Shown here: piece by piece, positions 1 through 10,917 of the stretch
Layout of the letters: each line of letters begins with the position of its first letter
Position numbering within the stretch: the first letter of the stretch is position 1
Assembly (NCBI GenBank): GCA_000969725.1
Contig: JXSR01S008980.1
Length of the DNA stretch: 31,941 bases
Origin: Ophiothrix spiculata
Lineage: Eukaryota > Echinodermata > Ophiuroidea > Amphilepidida > Ophiotrichidae
Reading direction: 5' to 3' (one strand)
Translations under genes and position numbers: made by a program
The notes under the pieces: model-generated
Seen by the model: only the letters and a program-made list of their open reading frames with translations
What the model was told of the DNA's origin: nothing
Databases searched by the model: none

Positions 1-249
1 CAGGAAGTATGCACATGCTCACTTTCATTACAATACATGGCTATGGGTTTTTTCATTCAACCTTTAATACATCAGTTGAAAGTATGAAAATAATGTTTCC
101 TTGGCTTTTAATTTGTTGAAATCTCTACAGCTTCAAACCGCCCCCTTGAACCCCAGCTAGGGCCCCTGCCCCGAGACCTCCGACGAACGCCTCGCGCGTC
201 TTTTTGTCCTGATTTTAGGTTTCACAATGTTGGCAGGTATGCATAAGTA
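1..249. other. Non-coding stretch with a GC-rich patch
   Basis: No gene is seen. Positions about 128-211 form a GC- and CpG-rich island in otherwise AT-rich DNA, with runs of C and the word CCTCGCGCGTC. No reading frame of note crosses it. It may be the end of an unrecognised repeat. Confidence 0.4.
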
Positions 250-694
250 CAATGGAACCTCATTAATATAAGCTCTGATAATACAAAAAACCTGATAATA
301 CACCTTGTATTTTGAGGTCCCATACAATACGTGGATTTAGGGTTTGCAACAGGAAGTCAATCTGTACCGAAATTTTAGCCCAAACACAGTTTTGCCTGTA
401 AAACTAATAAGCCGTGACATTAGCTCCTGCAATCCATATACATGACAGCGGGTAATTTGAATTGTTTTTTGGGATGGATGGTAGTGCGCATCCATTTTAC
501 GCCTATTTGGGTACATCATTATCCTTTATCAGTGCATTGTGGGATTAAATTTCGGGCTCAATTGATTTCCGGTTGGGGAACCCAAAATCTGCGTATTCAC
601 TTTTACATGTTAAATGATTTGGATAGTAAGAGCTCCTGTTAATACAAAGTAAATTTTACGGTCCTAAAAATCTTGTATTAACGAGGTTCCACTG
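250..694. mobile_element. TA-flanked MITE with pogo/Tigger-like ends
   Basis: The left end CAATGGAACCTCATTAATA and the right end, read in reverse complement as CAGTGGAACCTCGTTAATA, are terminal inverted repeats with a few mismatches. Both are flanked by TA (248-249 and 695-696), the target duplication of the Tc1/mariner/pogo superfamily. The word CAGTGGAACCTCG resembles pogo/Tigger-type termini. The interior has no transposase frame, so it is a non-autonomous element. The superfamily is inferred from the ends only. Confidence 0.7.
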
Positions 695-696
695 TA

Positions 697-2152
697 AAAG
701 AATACTTTTTCTCCTTCCTTGTGATATAGAGGAACATGTTGGCGTGGTTTGAATAAGATTTGACCAATTTTGAAATTTTACCACTTTGTTTTGGCAGACA
801 TTTTGTTTTGTGCAAATTAACCAACTTTGACAGGCTTACATTTTCCTACATTTTTAATATGTATTTTGAGATGTCATCAACAGTTAATTTCAGCCAGAAA
901 ATCATGTGTTGCAGTTTTGTTTTTTGCTTAGTATATGTTTTATCCGATGACCTACGTCATTTTGTCGTCAGCATAGAATATTCTAAGCAAAATATTCTAT
1001 GAGATAGTGGAGTCTTCAGAGTTGACCTGTCAAAGGTCAATTTTATTTGTTTTATTAAAAAAATCAGTTAATTACATGATAAAAAAGTACATAAGCATAA
1101 GGCAAAAAAAGGTTTGTCTGAGAAACCCACATGCATTGTTATGTGAAAATGAATTTAGCGTGTAGAGCTATGCGCTGTTTTTTCTCTCTATTTTTTTATC
1201 GAGAGTAATCCAATGATTGACCACTTTCCGGGTTGCTGTCATTTTCTGTTCCAATTTAGCCTTGAATTTTACATTTTATTTCAACTGTCAAGATTTCCAT
1301 AGTTGGGATCGTACTCACACACGGAAGTTGGTCTATCAAAATGTTTGTAGAGTGTTAAAAAAAGAAGAATATCGCATTCCGCATAGCTAATTTCCTAAAA
1401 AAAATTAAAAATTAAAAATCGCATACAGCATAGCTTTTTTGCAAAAGGTTTCTGAGACCAGGAAAGTTGAGAATCAAACCTTTTTTTTTCTTGGCCCAGT
1501 AAAGTTCATATGATATATGAACGTGTATACTCTCATTCATCTGAGTTGATAACAAATAAGTATAAATTAAATCTTGACTTCTCTGCTCAGTGAGTATAAT
1601 TCTGGTTGTCAAGATTCAATTTATTTATTCATATGACATACTCTCTTATTTATTTTGATTGGGAGGTAAAAACCGTATACAAATATTTTACTTCAAACTT
1701 ATAGGACTATATACCATTGATATTAAAATTTAAATACTAATGATCAATTAATCATATATAATGACTTTTCCCACCATGTTTTGACATTTTTTGTTGTTTA
1801 ATATTGCAAGTCATTGGTATGATTGAATAATTTTATTGTTAAACCAGAAATGTTTTCAGGTAATCATTTATAACCAGGTTAAAATAAAACATACACAAAT
1901 ATTTGGTATTGTTCCAATCAATCGAAAGTCATAATTAATATTGTTATGGTATTCAGAATCACTATATTGTACAAATGTCAGTGTCGGGACTGATAATTGC
2001 TTTATTATGATTTATTATTATTTGTGTTGGTTTGTTTCCTGTCTGGTCTTTTCAGCTTAATCAGCCAAGTTTTGCCGACTAACTAATTGCGGCATTTTAA
2101 ACCACCCCCAATTGTCCAAATTTTTAGAATTGTAGTGACCAACAACAATCTC
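697..2152. other. Non-coding AT-rich stretch
   Basis: No supported gene. Small features only: a short palindrome TTGACCTGTCAAAGGTCAA near 1023-1041 and an imperfect local repeat (cgcattccgcatagc / cgcatacagcatagc) around 1374-1435 separated by A-rich sequence. Short frames here are not convincing. Confidence 0.5.
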
Positions 2153-2520
2153 GTAAAGGGGAAATTCATGCTCCACTGTTTATCCTCAAGGTCACCTCTA
2201 TCAAAATTGTTAACTAGGAAGAATCCTTGATTGATATAGGTTACAATCCCCAAACCATTCTTTCATATGTGCTTGCATTTTCGAGAAAAGTGACAAAATG
2301 TGTCATTTTCTAATTACTGTCGGGGTCTCAACAGTAATTACAACACAGTAGTGTATGGAGATTCTTTACATGCTGAAAAGCTTCTAACTTGAAACGAATG
2401 GTCGGAATTAAGTGAAATTTATGTTGTTCTCTTCTTTTTATTTAGCTCTGAGACGATAATAGCTATCATCTCAGTTTTTAAGGCATTTGTCACATCAGAA
2501 TCATGAATTGCACCTTTAAG
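2153..2520. mobile_element. MITE family A, copy 1
   Basis: This segment matches 9629-9995 over its whole length in the same orientation, including shared blocks such as CAAGGTCACCTCTATCAAAA, CCCCAAACCATTCTTTCATA and CGAATGGTCGGAATTAAGTG. The ends form an imperfect inverted repeat: left GTAAAGGGGAAATTCATG, right CATGAATTGCACCTTTAAG. No coding frame. It is a non-autonomous DNA element about 370 bp long; the superfamily is not assigned. Confidence 0.75.
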
Positions 2521-2752
2521 CCCTGTGGGTCAACCAAATACATTTTTGATGAAATTTTTTATTTTTCCAATTATGAATATATAGAATTTCACTTTTCATA
2601 TTATTGTACTTTTAGAAATAGAAGAAAATGTATAGTTACTACAATGTAGTATTCATTGTCAATATCTTTTGTGTACATAAACAGTCTCATCTCAATGGTT
2701 GCATTCTTTACTTTGCGTATGGACTTTACATACAAAAGGTGGTAGAAAGTTA

Positions 2753-3280
2753 CACTCGCGGTCAAAAGTGTTTGCGCACGCTTAAATACGAGCAAAAACA
2801 TAATTATTATATCAAACTACCAAGACTCTGAAAAAATTCATGTATTTATAGGTGCCTGAAGTATCCAGTATAAATAATCTATGTTTCCACTGATATTCTG
2901 TCTTCCATAACCAAAAAAATGGCTGATTTTCTGGAACATATACAAATACACCACACACACTTTTTGCTATGAACCTATGTAGTTTATTAGTCTAGTGCTT
3001 GCTATCACCGTGTAACTGTAAAGAACATTTTTAGGTCATACGTTTTCCAACAGATTTGCAGTTATGTATTTAAACCCTGTTTTTGAATGTGCGGAAGAAA
3101 GTATATAGTATGTTTAGCACGCCATATTAATAAATTCGGTAAATGCAATTCCTGTTGAGTTCTTTAAATCTATTTATATGTAAAATATGAATCTGAAAAA
3201 ATATAACGTAAATGGTGAACAGTTCTTTAGATATGACTTGTTAAAGGTTTTGTGCGCCAAGAGACTTTTGACCAAGAGTG
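2753..3280. mobile_element. Tc1/mariner-like MITE with TA target duplication
   Basis: The left end CACTCGCGGTCAAAAGTG and the right end, reverse complement CACTCTTGGTCAAAAGTC, form a terminal inverted repeat that continues to GCGCAC on both sides. The element is flanked by TA at 2751-2752 and 3281-3282. No transposase frame is present, so it is a deletion derivative or MITE. Assignment to Tc1/mariner rests on the TA duplication and the look of the ends. Confidence 0.7.
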
Positions 3281-3282
3281 TA

Positions 3283-4898
3283 TGTACACTGTAGTCTAGA
3301 GGTGGCACCAAAGGGAGGCAAGGGAACATTCCTCCAAAGGAAACGCCAAAACAATAAATAAAAAAAGAAAGGAAAGGAGAAAAAGGCACAAGAAAAGAGA
3401 GCACAAGAAAAAAAAATGGTCAGAAATTTACGTAGAAACCATTAAAAATTTGACTGTATAGAAATTTGAATTGGTTGATATTTTCTGTGATTTACAAGAC
3501 CTTGGGTTTTTTTGCCTGGCAGTTTTTTAAACTTACATAAAAAAAATTGGTGTACCTTTTGGGTCTCATATGTGACTACCATATTTGAAAGAAAATGCAC
3601 CTGTTTTGACCAAAATAAAGGACTGAATGTTACTGTTTGATGTCATTGTTAAGGCAACAACACAAATAAATAAGTGACTGAAGTGTTATTAATAGTATTG
3701 ATATATGTTGTCATATTTTCGGAGAGGCAACTGAAGCATTAAGAGCCATTATGCATGATAAATTACGGGGATCTGCTTGACTTAAGGTGTAATAATTTCT
3801 GTAATAGGAAGTAATTTGTTACAAATAACGATTAAACAATAATACTAATAGTTTTTACAGCTGTTTGCATGGTAAATCAATCATGAAACACCTTTTTGAA
3901 AGTCTGGCATTGATTCGATATGATTCATTCAGGTTCTCATAAAATTTAATATTTACAAAACAAATGCAAACTGGTTTAATGTTGCACATCTTCAAAACAA
4001 AAATGTCAGGTACTGAGCAGTATTCCTGCTAAGGCTGTGTGGCAAGCCATTGGTACAGGGCTGGTAAAAATTGGCTGAAAATGTGTGAGAAAGATATTTT
4101 TCTAGCCTTATTGAGTCAAATTTCAGTCACAGCTCATGATTCTGGCACAAGCACCTCTTCAATTTTGTCAAAATTGCTTGAATTGGAGCACACTCAAAAA
4201 CCTTGGTAGAAACACTGGTACCAAGGATAGCCCCAAAAAGTTTGATCTAAAAATACTATTTTCCATTGGGCCCTAAAAGACAGAAGTGGAAGGATTAAAG
4301 AAAAGAAAACATGTAATAAATTCAATACAAGACATAAAACAAATTGACAGCTGGTGGAAATCAAAATCTTCCCCAGAGTGAACACTAAGAGTGCACAAAA
4401 GCAGCCAACAAAAGAATGTAGAGTAAATTTTGACCAGATAAATGCTTTTTAATGGGGGCAACACGTTACTCAATTGTATATTTTTGCAAGTTTATTTTGT
4501 ACCATAACTTTTTAACAAAGTGCTTAAATTAGTTAATAAAAGTATACATTTCCAGAAAGGAATTTTCACAACCATGATGGTGATGTTGAATTTTGACCAA
4601 AAATCACATTTGTCGAGAAAATCACAAAATACATTTTTTGGCCATTTGGTGGGCTTTCAGACAAGCTAAAAATAAAAAAATAAAAATTGTTAAAATCATT
4701 GGTTCACTCTTTTCCAACGATGAATACTTCTATTTATCGTTGAAACTCCGTTTCCCAAAAACTTTGGTAGATTTGGTAAATAGATGTTATAAGTTTTACC
4801 CACTTTCTCGGGTATTTTAGTCACCTTTTTCACTGTAATAGACACCCTTATCAATTTTGTAGACACCTTTCTCTTGTTGACACCTATGGTCGCCCATA
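3283..4898. other. Non-coding stretch with a small dispersed repeat fragment
   Basis: No supported gene. A purine-rich tract lies at about 3354-3416. The word GTACCTTTTGGGTCTCATATGTGAC near 3553 recurs, in reverse complement and with small changes, near 22832-22860, so it is a fragment of a dispersed repeat. The short frames at 4194-4473 and 4593-5037 have no domain or splice support. Confidence 0.45.
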
Positions 4899-4899
4899 G

Positions 4900-4952
4900 T
4901 TTTACGTCATGACAAAATGTTCGGTAACGAAAATTTTGTTTGTAGGCCCAAG
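4900..4952 (+). repeat. Degenerate end of MITE family B
   Basis: The segment from TACGTCATGACAAAATG to TTTTGTTTGTAGGCCC matches the right terminal repeat of the element at 17091-17360 (ACGTCACGACCAAATG to TTTTGTTTGGAGGCC). No matching left end was found upstream, so this is a solo or decayed terminus. Confidence 0.5.
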
Positions 4953-4964
4953 TATTAATTGACC

Positions 4965-5146
4965 CTATCAGTCGGTGATACCCAAAATAATACTGTTCTG
5001 CCTCATTATGTAAATTTTCAAATTGATTTAATCTCAATGATGGTTGTATTGTTAAACTATCAGTCTGTGATACCCAAAATAATGCTGTTCTGCGTCATTT
5101 TGTAAATTTTCTGAATGATTTAATTTCAATGTTCATTGTATGGTCT
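4965..5146 (+). repeat. Two-copy tandem duplication, 92-bp period
   Basis: Two adjacent copies begin CTATCAGTC(G/T)GTGATACCC at 4965 and 5057 and stay alignable through GTTCTGC(C/G)TCATT, TGTAAATTTTC and GATTTAAT. The period is 92 bp and divergence is modest, which suggests a local duplication rather than an expanded satellite. Confidence 0.75.
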
Positions 5147-5435
5147 TAAATTAACCAGCCAACCGCTTCCCTCAGAAAGTTTATGAAAGGAAAAATCCTA
5201 TATGAAAGGAAAATCCTAGATTTATCTGTGGCCATTATCTTCTTTTAAGCAGTCATCAAAAATGTCAAATTTGATTTTTTCCCTATTTTGATTGAACCAA
5301 AATCTATAAATATTCAAACATTTTGCAACATTTTAATTATTATGGTAGAACAGCCTCTCAAACACATGTATCAAGGAAAATCAATTGGTTTGACACCTAT
5401 TTTTATTGTCAAACTCTCTCTTCAAAATGCAAATT

Positions 5436-5510
5436 ATACTGTGCTATATTGACCACCTTTATTTCTCTTATGAAATAAAAGAAATAAAGGTGGTCAATAA
5501 AGCACAGTAT
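5436..5510. repeat. Near-perfect short hairpin
   Basis: ATACTGTGCTATATTGACC with CACCTTTATTTC pairs with GAAATAAAGGTG plus GTCAATAAAGCACAGTAT, leaving a loop of about 10-15 bases. Only one or two mismatches are seen in arms of about 31 bases. It could be a tiny foldback element; it ends exactly where the next inverted-repeat element starts. Confidence 0.75.
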
Positions 5511-6052
5511 TAAACTTAAAATCACATGAAAAAGACTGACTTCACTGTTGTTTGAGGCAGACATTTATTAATTTTTAACCAAAAATTCATTTTTTTCTTC
5601 ACAGAAAGTAGAAAACGCGGTATAAATAACTGGAATGTGTTGCATGCTAAAGTTTTGAATCCATTCTCAACTTTTTATTTCATTTTGGTTGAAATTTTGT
5701 TAATTTTGATCTCATTTATTGGTATTTTTTGTATATTAAGATTTGTGCAAAAATGAGGGCGCTATACACATTTTAAATTATTGATTATATTTGATTATCG
5801 ATTATGTCGTTTGAACTTTGATCTATGAAGAGTTTGGCTAAAAATGATAAAATAAAATTTTCTTGACGTCATATGCTTCATTTGCATATCTAATTTCGGT
5901 AATACACACCAGCATACCTCTTGTACATCAAAAAATGAGGTTTTATGAATAGCGCCATCTATTTTGACACTTAAAAATAAAATGTCCCTATTTCTATTGG
6001 GTTCAAACAACAGTGACTTAAAAGTCAGTCTTTTTTATGTGATTTTAAGTTA
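5511..6052. mobile_element. Inverted-repeat element (MITE), about 540 bp
   Basis: The left end (TAAACTTAAAATCACATG, continuing AAAAAGACTGACTTCACTGTTGTTTGA) is the inverse of the right end (TTCAAACAACAGTGACTT, then AAGTCAGTCTTTTTTATG and TGATTTTAAGTTAAA). The arms are about 45 bp, with a few bases inserted in the right arm. The interior is non-coding apart from a frame at 5795-6010 without recognisable features. A possible TAA or TA duplication flanks it. Confidence 0.7.
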
Positions 6053-7082
6053 AAGCAATTAATGGTTAGCAACGATCTTCTGATCCAGTGAGCTTAGACT
6101 AAGGTGGCAAATTTTCCATGTTCTAAAAGTTGAATTCTGTGTTGTTTTTTCTGTGATAAAAATATCATTTTCATGTCAATTGGCTGTCTCGGTAGCGTGG
6201 ACCGGGCAAAACAATGATTGCAACAAGGATTGTAAGGATTATTTTTCATTGTCACATGAATTCCAGTCAAGATTTTAAAATGTTAGTTTTGTTTTGTGTT
6301 GTTTAAAGTAAAAAAAAACCTCATTCATTTTTATTTTACAAGTGAAAATTGCGTTTTCTGTGAATTTCTGTTGATTCCATTTTGTTCTGTTATTTTTTTG
6401 TCTGTTTTACTGTATCGCGGAAAACTTTGGAGCTTAGCGTAGATCGATTGCATTTAAGGTAATGAAAAACACCATACTTAGCTCAGTCTTTTCATGATAG
6501 TACTAATCTGTCCATGGCAGGTAGTAATTCATATAAGTAATAAAAATGAAGAGTTGGAATTTTTACCACAAGATTAAGAACACCGTGTGTCGGCATCTCG
6601 ACGTTGTAAACAGAAACTCCGTCAACCGTAACGAGTGATCTTAGTTCAATTAAGTTCTGCCCAGCCATAAGCTACCTCAGCTAAGCATACAGTATTTGAT
6701 TGACACTTTTGTAAGATAATCTCGTAATTGGTTTGGTCCTCATGTGACCGGAAAGTAATGTGACACGATTGCAATAAATAATTGCAAAAAGTAAGTCTGA
6801 CCGCATGTCGTAATTAATTACTTCAATAAAATTATTGTAGAAAATGTGACATTCGTCTGACCCAGGGCTTGATTTTTATTATTCACATTGGGGTGATTCC
6901 AAAGTAAGGTTTGTGACCGAAAAATTTGAAAATTTCACTTTTAAATGACCACAGAACCTAGCATAAACATTATATCAACGAGTTTGTTGTTGATAATGGT
7001 GCTCACTGGTGGGATCAAGACATGCAGGTGTTTAAAGATTAAAATAATTTCCAAAATACTGAATAAAGTTCATGTAACGTTC
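6053..7082. other. Non-coding stretch
   Basis: No gene recognised. Sequence is AT-rich with several T and A runs. The frame at 6945-7226 has no recognisable domain and overlaps repeated GTAACG words. Confidence 0.45.
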
Positions 7083-7327
7083 GGTAACGTTTGTGACCTC
7101 GCACGGAAATGGCTTTTTGCTCCAAATGACTTCAAAGTAAAATTCTCTGACATGTTAGCGAATTTTTTATTGCGCTTTTCACAGATGATAAGTAACATAT
7201 TTACAAATATTTCATTAAAGTGGTAGGAAATTCTATCGTCAGGATTTGTTTAAATGCTATGTTTTGTTTGGTAACCTCTGGTAACGTTTGTGACATTTTG
7301 GTGTAACTTTTTGGTAACGTTTGTGAC
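7083..7327 (+). repeat. Three copies of GGTAACGTTTGTGAC
   Basis: The 15-mer GGTAACGTTTGTGAC occurs at 7083-7097, 7280-7294 and 7313-7327, with partial forms (GGTTTGTGACC near 6908, GGTAACCTCT near 7270, GTAACTTTTTGG near 7303). The spacing is irregular, so it is not a simple satellite. It may be a repeated motif inside an unrecognised element. Confidence 0.65.
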
Positions 7328-7334
7328 ATTTTTG

Positions 7335-8393
7335 AATGAAAACATGTGCTCATTCATGCACAGGTAGAGAAAATTCAAAATTTCTGATTAAAAAATACTT
7401 TTCACATACCGAGTAACAAACGTATGACTGAAAAAACTGCTCATATGGTCAAATAAAAAGGCTGATTTTTTGCTTGAAATCAAAAAAGGTTTAGTTTTCA
7501 CTGGAATGAGCCATTGGAGTTTTTAAAAGATTTTTTTCCATGGATAACACTGTCTAGACACTCAAGGTCAATATGCATTCTGCTGTTTGATTGAATAGCA
7601 AAAATGACTATCTTGGGCTGAAGCTTATTAATTTCTTTTTTGTTTTGTATATGTAAGGTTATTTAAACAACTACTTAGGGCCAAATTATAGTTCTTTTTG
7701 AGCTACCAAATATTTTGTGTAACAAGTCTTTGTTATCTTATAATCTAGTAATATTATATAATTCCAATGCATCTTCTAATCAATAACGGATAATTGGTGA
7801 TTTATAGTATTCAGCCTTACTCATTTTTGTTATGTTTATATGTTACCTGGATCGTTGTAGTCTTAAAGAATGCACATTTTATGTCAATCAGTGTATCAGG
7901 AGGAACAAGTAAAATGTATTCAATATTTTGTCTGTGATGCAATTTCGGTTAATTAGTTATTTCTGTGAAAATATAAATTTCTAGATGACTGGTTTCAATA
8001 AATCATTATAATACCAAGTGTTGCCGAAACACCCCCTTTATTTGTTTCGGTATCCAGTTTACCGTCCGTGACAAGAAATGATGGGTCCATTAAAAGATAT
8101 AGTTGACTTAACAGGTGTTTTGCGGTTTGAAGACAATAAGCTTAATTTGTGTTTTATTAGTTACACTGACTTGCAAATGTGTTTTTTCTTTGTGAACATT
8201 CCTTTTGAGGCATAAACCTAATTGAGTCAATTCAGCTAAATTGATTGCAACAAAATATATTATGTAATTATGATCTGATTAGAATTTGAATCTGATCTTT
8301 AGAATAGAATTAGGGTTTTTTTATGCACAGATACTATATAAATGATCAACCTGTGGCTTATAAAATATACTTCCTAAAATGCTCTAATATTTA
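7335..8393. other. Non-coding AT-rich stretch
   Basis: No gene, strong repeat or inverted repeat was recognised here. Confidence 0.4.
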
Positions 8394-8580
8394 TAACTAT
8401 ACAACAAGAATTGTCAAAGACTTAAACATAACAAACAACAAAAAATCTTTTTCCAATGACAGTATTCGATCTTGTGGCACCATCTTTTGAAACTCACTCC
8501 CTCAGTCATTTAAAGATTCAAAATCTGTCAGACATTTTAGGAACATATCTGGGTGTTTTATTGCAATTTTCAATACATAG
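8394..8580 (+). mobile_element. LINE reverse transcriptase C-terminal remnant (+)
   Basis: Reading frame TAT ACA ACA from 8398 gives a peptide of the kind that ends CR1/L2-like LINE polyproteins: a basic, Asn-rich lead-in, then an RSCGTIFWNSLPQS-like core where the Trp codon of the WNSLP motif is now TGA, then KDSKSVRHFRN and a stop at 8578-8580. The in-frame stop marks it as dead. Family assignment is by motif memory only, and no upstream RT core is present, so it is 5'-truncated. Confidence 0.6.
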
Positions 8581-8600
8581 TATTATAACACATGTCATAA

Positions 8601-8871
8601 TTAAGTAAATATCAGAAAAGCAATAAATATGCAAATATCAAGAAAACAACATAAAAGGCACTGGGTGTCAAACGCCGTAGATCGAATACGACCAGATCTC
8701 ATAGCCGTTTTGAACGCATTTTCAGGTTCCAGTCCATTCCTACTCCCAACGTTAACCAAGGTGGTTACTAGGGATGTGTATCCAGAAACGGCGACAAAAG
8801 CGCAGATACAAAGATAGAAAATTGGTATCAAACGGGAGAGATGCGATATCATGTCTGAAGCCACCGCCATC
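8601..8871 (-). CDS. Putative small two-helix membrane protein, unconfirmed
   Basis: From ATG at 8871 the frame encodes about 90 residues, starting MAVASDMISHLSR. There is one hydrophobic segment near residues 14-42 (with IPIFYLCICAFVAV) and another at the C-terminus (with LLCCFLDICIFIAFLIF), separated by a polar linker. The start lies in CCAAGATGGCGG, a close match to the YY1 site often found across the start codon of animal genes. An upstream in-frame ATG at 8891 gives a slightly longer form. The stretch is richer in GC and CpG than its surroundings. It lies between two LINE 3' tails and no clear splice donor was seen, so it could be a single-exon gene, a retrocopy, or chance. I do not recognise the protein. 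Confidence 0.35.
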
Positions 8872-8884
8872 TTGGATACATACA

Positions 8885-9150
8885 TGTGCACCTATCCAAA
8901 GCGATTTAAGCGCAACATAAAAAGAACAATACTGAAATCATCAAAAATAATACAACAAAATACACTACAAGCAGGGATGCAAAGTGACAAGCACGAAATG
9001 AGAGTTCAATGAAAACTGTACAGATGAGTCTTGAGTCTCTTTTTGAAAATACTGATGGAGGTGGCTTCACAGACATTTCGTGGGAGTCTATTCCAGATAA
9101 TGGGCCCAGAAATTGGTTATTTTGATCTATTATTTGCTGTCTTAGTTATA
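8885..9150 (-). mobile_element. LINE reverse transcriptase C-terminus and 3' UTR remnant (-)
   Basis: On the minus strand the frame reads GPIIWNRLPRNV, then SISIFKKRLKTHLYSFH and a stop at 9008-9006. This is the usual C-terminus of CR1/L2-type LINE polyproteins (GP.WN.LP ... FK..LK..L). One in-frame stop lies upstream of the GPIIWN motif. Downstream, the sequence contains GCGCTTAAATCGCTTTGG and ends in a short TGTA-rich tail near 8885, typical of LINE 3' UTR ends. It is 5'-truncated. Confidence 0.65.
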
Positions 9151-9628
9151 TGGACGAGATTGGACGAGACCATGAGTTCATTATGGATCTAATGGCATGT
9201 GTCCATCATGGACCAACCAAGGTAAACAAACAAACAAACAATATTGTTTGTGGCTCTGGTCATCGTAGATCAACCTTTACATCAACAACCTGCAGTTGAG
9301 GGGTCAATAGTCAAATTAAGTTCTTTAAAGTACAAGAGAAACATTTTTAAAAAGAGTTGAATGACACAACTGACCAAGAATCTTATGCTGAAATTAACAA
9401 AGGTCATCAATGTTAAGCAAACCAGTCAAATGAGATGAAGAAAAAGGTGGTAAGCACAAAGAAGTTCACAAGTTTTACAAGTCATGCTTCCTTTTTAAAT
9501 TTATAATTATTTAATTGATGTATATTTTTATCAAATTAAGATTATCAACTGAACATAAAAAATGACATTTCGTAATATTGTGGAATATTTTCATGACCAG
9601 GTTTTAAAAATTCAATTGTTTTGTGTGA
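9151..9628. other. Non-coding stretch
   Basis: No gene recognised. A short AAAC microsatellite (about four units) sits at about 9223-9240. Confidence 0.4.
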
Positions 9629-9995
9629 CTTAAAGGGGCAATTCATGATCCCCTTTTCACCTTCAAGGTCACCTCTATCAAAACTGAGTTTTTTAGCTTA
9701 TAAGAATCGTCAACTGGTATATGTTATGATCCCCAAACCATTCTTTCATACGTGCTTGCATTTTTGAGAAAGTAAGAAAATGTGTCATTTTCTAATTATT
9801 GTCAGGGCCCCGACAGTAATTACAACACGGTAACCTATGTGGATTTTCAAAAAGCTGAAGAGCTTGTAACTTGGAAACGAATGGTCGGAATTAAGTGAAA
9901 TTTTCAGTATTTATTTATGATGTACTCTTCATCTTATTTAGCTAGAAAACAGGCGAGGTTTTGGTCACATCAAAATCATGAATTGCACCTGTAAT
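9629..9995. mobile_element. MITE family A, copy 2
   Basis: Full-length relative of 2153-2520. The left end CTTAAAGGGGCAATTCATGA is inverse to the right end TCATGAATTGCACCTGTAA. Internal blocks such as CCCCAAACCATTCTTTCATA and ACGAATGGTCGGAATTAAG are shared with copy 1, while the segments between them have drifted and contain small gaps. Non-coding. Confidence 0.75.
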
Positions 9996-10416
9996 CCTTT
10001 AATTAATAATCAAATCAAAAGTCATAGCTATGGATGGTGTATATTGTATGTGCCAGGTGTACGGGTATCATACTGCCCTGATTAAGAAATATTTGATGGG
10101 GGATGGGTTCTTAGAAAATATTTGTACTGGGATGCTCAAAGTAGACTTCAGAAATTTGATCATCTCTATACCTCGAAAACCCACCCATCAATATACCAAA
10201 AATTACAAAAATGCACCCCGTATACCATTTGTCAGTAAGACCCCAGGTTCAATCTGTCTTGATTGATTTCCTGTCTGCTCTATACTGAAAGTTTTGACTG
10301 CTATGGTAGATTGCAATTCTCTAAAATTATGCTCATGAGTTATTGTACAAATTTACTTGTCAAAAACCATTTCTTTGCTAGATTTAAAAGACAACCATTC
10401 CTTGAAAATTATCTTC
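9996..10416. other. Non-coding stretch
   Basis: Open frames at 10030-10266 and 10263-10577 have no recognisable domains, signal or splice context. No gene is called. Confidence 0.4.
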
Positions 10417-10670
10417 TTAGGCGAGGCGTCACTAGACCTTCTTACCAGAGTGAGAATTACTCACCGACTCAATTTTGTGATATATGGATAATTATGCCAT
10501 CTAGGTCAAATATTTTTATATGTTTGTATTCAGTTCTTATTGAAGTCCAAATACAAGTATATAAAACTTACAATTGAGATTCAAGTATCAAATTATACCA
10601 CATTTCTTGTGGGTTTTTCTAAACAAAACTTCTCATTGAGAACAGGAAGTCTAGTGACGCCAGGCCTTAA
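10417..10670. mobile_element. Inverted-repeat element with GGCGTCACTAGAC ends
   Basis: The left end TTAGGCGAGGCGTCACTAGAC and the right end, reverse complement TTAAGGCCTGGCGTCACTAGAC, share the core GGCGTCACTAGAC exactly and stay alignable for about 30 bases. No coding content. Possibly a TTAA-targeting or hAT-type MITE; the evidence does not decide. Confidence 0.55.
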
Positions 10671-10917
10671 CAATCTTGTGTTTTATGGTGCAAGTTTGAA
10701 ATATAAGATGTGATCCAATACTTTGAGGCTTGAGAAAAAGAAGAGTGTTTGGGATCTTATATAAATGGGTAATTGTTCTTTTTCTGATGTTGGCTTTGAA
10801 GATGTGAAGCATTTCTTTTTCCAATGTAAAGTTTACAACAATATCTGGGAGTTTGAATTTAATCATCTAAAAAGCTTGATGTTTTAGGCTGAATTGTCAG
10901 TTGTTAGGGATTTTTTA

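Noticed and set aside
4696..5037. 113-residue minus-strand frame
   Set aside because: It overlaps the MITE B remnant and the first unit of the 92-bp duplication; composition is not coding-like.
7083..7327. CRISPR-like array
   Set aside because: Only three copies, irregular spacing, no palindromic repeat, and the sequence is eukaryotic.
8557..8562. AATAAA on the minus strand after the small membrane-protein frame
   Set aside because: It lies within the coding remnant of the opposite-strand LINE, so it is probably coincidental.
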